Positions 13,345 to 17,086 of a stretch of DNA of 17,086 bases are shown in pieces. The position numbers and the translations under genes were made by a program. The DNA is from Euryarchaeota archaeon UBA257 (GTDB lineage: Archaea > Thermoplasmatota > Poseidoniia > Poseidoniales > Thalassarchaeaceae): contig DAJO01000063.1 in the NCBI GenBank assembly GCA_002498985.1, positions 14,104 to 31,189 of the forward strand, written 5' to 3'. The notes beneath the pieces were generated by a model, which had not been told where the DNA came from, did no database searches, and saw only the letters and a list, made by a program, of their open reading frames with translations. How positions within the stretch are numbered: position 1 is the first letter of the stretch; the number at the start of each line of letters is the position of its first letter.

Positions 13345-16300
13345 GTGGACGATGTGCGAGAGACCTCAGTTTCGTTATCAGACCCCTCACCTGAATACGA
13401 TGATGAGGTAGTATTCTGGGAGCGTTTCTATGAAAGATTGGCTCCATTCAGAGATTCACTAATTAACATCAAGAAATTAGCTATGGAAAGCCCATTAGGT
13501 GATTTATATGAAATTGGGGCAAGAGGGATAAATAATACAAGTGATTTGTTTAGTAGAACTGCAATAAGAACTGCTGAGATATCTTATTCGATGATTCTTA
13601 GAAGTCCTGGTTTGATTGTAGCCATATTAATTCTAATTACTGCTCTAACAGTTAAACCAGCAATGAATTTCCAAGATCAGATCAATGGCGATGTTGAAAT
13701 TTATCTGCCTGATGGGGCAGATTCAACTGAATTACTATTAGATGTCCGAGAAGCTCCTTGGGCTACGGATATTTTCATTTTATACATACAAACTAATAAT
13801 GCCGCCACAGGTAATGAAAGAGGTGATGAAAATATTACTGATGTCAATATTCTTAGTCAATTATCATGGTTGGAAGGAGATGATAACAATAGATTGGCAG
13901 GTGGTTATCAAGATGGTCTCGATACGTATAAGGATGATAGAGGTCGGAATGACGGAGTGATTTGGATTCTTTCTCCCTCTCAAATAATTAAGGAAGCAAA
14001 CTCCTCCAGTTATCGTTTTAATTGTGCAGTTGAAAAATACGGCCTTCCTACTGGCCCGAGTGATAATTGTGCAATTTCTAATTCCAATCCTAATGAGGGT
14101 TATTCAATTCCTGATGATCAAGAAAGAGTAGATACATTAGTTGATCAAGCAGGTTCTCTGATAGAGTCTTTTGTTAGAGATACAAATGGAGATGGTGTTT
14201 GGGACACTGGTGTAATTGTAATGGGGCTATTATTCGATATGGAAGAAACTGAGATTCCCCGTGATAACGGTTTGAAGGATCATAAGGCGTTTATATCCTA
14301 TGCTGAAGATTTAATTTACGAGAAATCAGGCGTTAATTGCGAACTCTGCCTTAGGACTTATGTAAATCCCACATCCACTATGGATGAGGCCTACATTGAC
14401 GTCATCCCTGCGAGAAAGGCGGTAACTATTACGGGGCTGACTCCCGTAATTCATGAAGTTTCAGATAAGATTTACAAGGAATTAGTCAATGTAATGCTTC
14501 CAATAAGTGCAATTCTTGTTTGTCTTGCAATGCTAATACTTCACAGAAATCCAAAAGTGATAATCGTGGGAGGACTTCCAATTGCTATGAGTTTAGCGAT
14601 TACATTTGGAATTACAGTAATTTTTGACATTATGTTAACTCCGATGATTATTTCTGCAGCGCCTATACTCGTAGGTCTTGGAGTCGATTATGCTTTACAT
14701 TTAACAAACAGAATTGAGGAGAATAGAGTCGAACTAATTGAAGAAAAACTAGAAAAAGCTTGGGAGGCAAATAGGGATGGATTAAATCCTGAAACCATTA
14801 ATCCATGGGATCCTGTAATCAGTTTGACTGCAACTGTCAGAGCTGGTTTAACCACTGGCAACGCAATTATGCTATCTGCAATGACCACAATTATTGGTTT
14901 CAGTGTTTTAACTTGGACTTTCTTGGTACCAATTCAACCTATGAGAACTGTCGGAATTACGCTTTTAATAGGTATTTTTGTCACATTTTTACTTTCGATG
15001 CTAATGGTTCCAGCATTAGTAGAGCTACTTAGATATCGTAAAGGTAAAACCCAATTATTTGACAAGATGTGGGATAGAATCGGTGAGATCCCTGTTAAGG
15101 GAACTATTGTAGTAATACTTGCAGCATTAGTTGTTACTGTTCTAGGAGTAGCAATGTTTTCCGAAACAATGGGTCAACAAATCGCTGCTGGTCGCGATGA
15201 AGTCCCTCCAAATATGGCATCATACGAAGCTTTAGTAGAATACAGCACAGTTTTTGAAGGTGGGCAAACAAATATGTTCATTATTAATGCGGAAGAAAGA
15301 GGATCGGTCAATGGAACGGCTCCAATCAGAGATTTACCAATTTTGGATTCAATAGAAAGTTTACAAATTCAAGTAGATAATGTCCCTGAAACAGATACAA
15401 TTAGTCTTGTAAATATTCTAAAGGCCATACATGTAGATGTCAATATTTCTGGCTTAGAGATTTATGATCAAAGTCTTTGGGAAATTTTACATGACGAGTG
15501 TTGGGATAAATCAACAGATCCATTTAGCCCTCAATGCTGGGCTTACACCGTTTCTAGTAAGGAGGATATGGTAAATATTGCTTTTGACACATTGTCTCCC
15601 GAAATTAGGTCCATGCTAATGAATGAAGACACAGGCTTTGGAGAAACAAAAACCTTAGTTTATGCTAATCAGCCGTACATTAATCTCTATAATGCAACTA
15701 TTTATCGAAATGCTATAGATGATATTTTGGAGGGTGAAGAAGAATGTTCCGGAGCTCTTAGATGCACCGCAATAAATATTGATGACACCTATAATTCATT
15801 ATTAACGGGAGGATTACCAGTTTCTATAGATATTAACGATGGAGTACATAAGGCACAGAGTCTAACTACAATATGGACCATGTTCATTCTTTTGATTGCT
15901 ATGGCATTTTTGTTTAGGTCACCTAGATTGGCAATATTTACAATGGCTGCTGTTGGTGCAGTGGTTCTTTGGCAACCCTTACTTATGAGATTCGGCGGAG
16001 TTGGAGTTAACGTTTTTACCGCTATGATAGGGACTATCGTTTTCGGTATAGGTGTTGATGATTCTATTCATATTGTAGATCGCATCAAAGATGAAGGTGA
16101 AACTCCAGCAGGAATTGTCAAGTCTGTTTCAAAAACAGGACAGACAATATTCGAAACTACTGCCACTACCTGTGCAGGATTATCTGCAGGATTATTTGTT
16201 TCAATACCTGGATTGCAAAATTTCTTTGTTTTAATGATGGTTCTATTGGTATTGGCTTTATTGACAAGTTCAATACTTCTACCTTCTATTATTGTTCTTC

Positions 16301-16413
16301 AAAAAGAGTTTACATCTAGGATATTAGGTAAAGGTCCTTGGTTAGATTTCGAAGAAAGTGGTTCACTAGAAAAAAGTTCAGTTATGGATGCAGTAATTGA
16401 TTCTAATGTGTAG
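13345..16413 (+). CDS. Large MMPL/RND-type transporter, 1022 residues
   Basis: Second MMPL-family membrane transporter in the window, larger than the first. A cytoplasmic N-terminal arm of about 80 residues precedes TM1 (about 86-104). Exported domain 1 spans 107-380, TM2-6 lie in 383-562, TM7 at 585-604, exported domain 2 spans 606-838, and TM8-12 lie in 841-988. The first motif is GLGVDYALH (444-452), with the Asp448-Tyr449 pair. The second is GIGVDDSIH (901-909), where Tyr is replaced by Asp906. Between TM4 and TM5 there is an enlarged cytoplasmic loop (about 457-500). Exported domain 1 contains a calcium-loop-like DTNGDGVWD (279-287). Eight cysteines fall in four close pairs outside the membrane (227/242, 332/335, 719/731, 801/807). 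The start is GTG 13345 with AGG five bases upstream; an overlapping ATG at 13343 is out of frame. The substrate is unknown. Confidence 0.92.
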   Translation: MDDVRETSVSLSDPSPEYDDEVVFWERFYERLAPFRDSLINIKKLAMESPLGDLYEIGARGINNTSDLFSRTAIRTAEISYSMILRSPGLIVAILILITALTVKPAMNFQDQINGDVEIYLPDGADSTELLLDVREAPWATDIFILYIQTNNAATGNERGDENITDVNILSQLSWLEGDDNNRLAGGYQDGLDTYKDDRGRNDGVIWILSPSQIIKEANSSSYRFNCAVEKYGLPTGPSDNCAISNSNPNEGYSIPDDQERVDTLVDQAGSLIESFVRDTNGDGVWDTGVIVMGLLFDMEETEIPRDNGLKDHKAFISYAEDLIYEKSGVNCELCLRTYVNPTSTMDEAYIDVIPARKAVTITGLTPVIHEVSDKIYKELVNVMLPISAILVCLAMLILHRNPKVIIVGGLPIAMSLAITFGITVIFDIMLTPMIISAAPILVGLGVDYALHLTNRIEENRVELIEEKLEKAWEANRDGLNPETINPWDPVISLTATVRAGLTTGNAIMLSAMTTIIGFSVLTWTFLVPIQPMRTVGITLLIGIFVTFLLSMLMVPALVELLRYRKGKTQLFDKMWDRIGEIPVKGTIVVILAALVVTVLGVAMFSETMGQQIAAGRDEVPPNMASYEALVEYSTVFEGGQTNMFIINAEERGSVNGTAPIRDLPILDSIESLQIQVDNVPETDTISLVNILKAIHVDVNISGLEIYDQSLWEILHDECWDKSTDPFSPQCWAYTVSSKEDMVNIAFDTLSPEIRSMLMNEDTGFGETKTLVYANQPYINLYNATIYRNAIDDILEGEEECSGALRCTAINIDDTYNSLLTGGLPVSIDINDGVHKAQSLTTIWTMFILLIAMAFLFRSPRLAIFTMAAVGAVVLWQPLLMRFGGVGVNVFTAMIGTIVFGIGVDDSIHIVDRIKDEGETPAGIVKSVSKTGQTIFETTATTCAGLSAGLFVSIPGLQNFFVLMMVLLVLALLTSSILLPSIIVLQKEFTSRILGKGPWLDFEESGSLEKSSVMDAVIDSNV

Positions 16414-16475
16414 TCAGACTTATTACATTTTTAAATTATAAGTATATTTTTCTACTGTAAGCCTTTGCATAATCT
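16414..16475 (+). promoter_or_regulatory. Intergenic region with T tracts and TATA-like element
   Basis: A 62-base gap between the large MMPL gene and the lipoprotein esterase. It has T-rich runs (16428-16432 and 16447-16451), which could act as an archaeal terminator. A TTTAAATTATA stretch (16430-16440) could be the esterase TATA box, with a start near 16461. Both readings rest on composition and spacing only. Confidence 0.4.
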
Positions 16476-17086
16476 ATGAGGAGAAGATTTAGTGGACTGA
16501 TGTTGTCTCTTATTATAGCCTCAATGACTCTAAGTGGGTGTATTTCCTCTAAAGAGAATTCTAGTAACGACGATATTGATGAGGCTCCCGAATTAATTTT
16601 ACCATATTTTGAGAAAGATGGCTACCGCTGCTTTGAACACGATGGTCATGAACGTTGTTGGATTACTTATGTACCGGAAATAGTCAATGGAAGCGAACTC
16701 ATACCTCTAATTATTGATTTACACGGATGGAGCCTTTCTGCCTTCGAACAAAGAGAAATCTCAGGATTTGATGACATAGCTGAAGAATACGGTGCTATAT
16801 TATTGAATCCAGAAGGACTTGCATTGGGAGGTGACCCCACAACGGGGGGCAGTGAAGAATCATGGAACGCTGGTTGGTGTTGTGCTGATGCGGTGGCAAA
16901 TGACGTCGATGATCTAGGATTCCTAAATCAACTAATTGATATTGCAATTGAAATTCATCCAGTTGATCCTAACAGAGTGTACGTCACTGGTTGGTCTAAT
17001 GGTTGTGCTATGTCTTACTATCTTTCATTCCATTCAAGTGAGAAGATTGCAGCAATGGCTTGCATGGCAATGTACTTGTTAGCAGA
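16476..17086 (+). CDS. Lipoprotein esterase, PHB-depolymerase/LpqC type (partial)
   Basis: The N-terminal 203 residues of an exported alpha/beta hydrolase; the gene runs off the right edge. A basic start (MRRRFSG) and hydrophobic helix end in the lipobox-like LSGC, so Cys22 may be lipid-anchored, followed by a Ser/Asn/Asp-rich linker. The hydrolase core begins near residue 60. LIIDLHGW (78-85) gives the oxyanion-hole region, SWNAGWCC (129-136) is typical of the PHB-depolymerase / LpqC / feruloyl-esterase group, and GWSNG (172-176) contains the nucleophile Ser174. The catalytic Asp and His are outside the window. Further cysteines (52/61, 135/136, 177, 196) suggest disulfides. It probably cleaves ester bonds in scavenged polymers or lipids outside the cell. 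The start is ATG 16476. Confidence 0.88.
   Translation, partial: MRRRFSGLMLSLIIASMTLSGCISSKENSSNDDIDEAPELILPYFEKDGYRCFEHDGHERCWITYVPEIVNGSELIPLIIDLHGWSLSAFEQREISGFDDIAEEYGAILLNPEGLALGGDPTTGGSEESWNAGWCCADAVANDVDDLGFLNQLIDIAIEIHPVDPNRVYVTGWSNGCAMSYYLSFHSSEKIAAMACMAMYLLA

Noticed and set aside
13343..13410. ATG at 13343 as start of the large MMPL gene
   Set aside because: It is in another frame and meets a stop after about 20 codons; GTG 13345 is the in-frame start.
1..17086. CRISPR array, insertion sequence, integrase or defence island
   Set aside because: No spaced direct repeats, transposase motifs, terminal inverted repeats or known defence domains were seen; the genes are housekeeping and envelope types.

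Overview
The window looks like a piece of a marine planktonic euryarchaeal genome, most likely Marine Group II (Poseidoniales). The archaeal markers are an RNA polymerase subunit L, an archaeal EF-1 beta with its usual small zinc-ribbon partner, an archaeal-type TruD and a DUF2240 protein. TATA-like promoters and GAGG-type ribosome binding sites support this. A proteorhodopsin-type pump with the D-T-K helix-C triad points to surface-ocean MGII. The DNA is AT-rich and densely packed: no intergenic gap exceeds about 180 bases, several genes overlap by 4 bases, and no tRNA, rRNA, IS element or CRISPR array was seen.

Layout. 1-2128 (minus): a three-gene operon of HEAT-repeat protein, 94-residue orphan and DEAD-box RNA helicase, whose 3' end lies outside the window. 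2239-2823 (plus): DUF2240 protein, ending in a shared CTAG with an MMPL/RND-type transporter (2820-5375, minus). 5487-7152 (plus): rpoL and truD. 7169-7618 (minus): zinc-ribbon protein and EF-1 beta. 7766-8218 (plus): a cupin. 8300-9151 (minus): proteorhodopsin with its own TATA box, ribosome binding site and 3' hairpin. 9234-9998 (minus): RlmE-type rRNA methyltransferase. 10055-10981 (plus): membrane-anchored thioredoxin-fold protein. 10962-13166 (minus): operon of TlpA-like thioredoxin, VKOR and sugar-nucleotide epimerase. 13345-16413 (plus): a second, larger MMPL transporter. 16476 to the window end (plus): a lipoprotein esterase of the PHB-depolymerase/LpqC type, truncated by the window edge.

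Two themes emerge. One is information processing: RNA polymerase, translation factor, tRNA and rRNA modification, RNA helicase. The other is the cell envelope: light-driven proton pumping, two proton-motive-force-type MMPL transporters, secreted thioredoxins, a VKOR oxidase and a lipoprotein hydrolase. The VKOR, TlpA and thioredoxin cluster lies next to exported proteins carrying closely spaced cysteine pairs (the large MMPL protein and the esterase). I infer a local module for oxidative folding outside the membrane. I see no clearly new defence or mobile system. The most interesting points are the redox-folding cluster, the Lys at the rhodopsin proton-donor site, a hairpin whose pairing favours the rhodopsin transcript, a zinc ribbon with one Cys lost from each of two knuckles, and the Tyr-to-Asp change in the second transport motif of the large MMPL protein.
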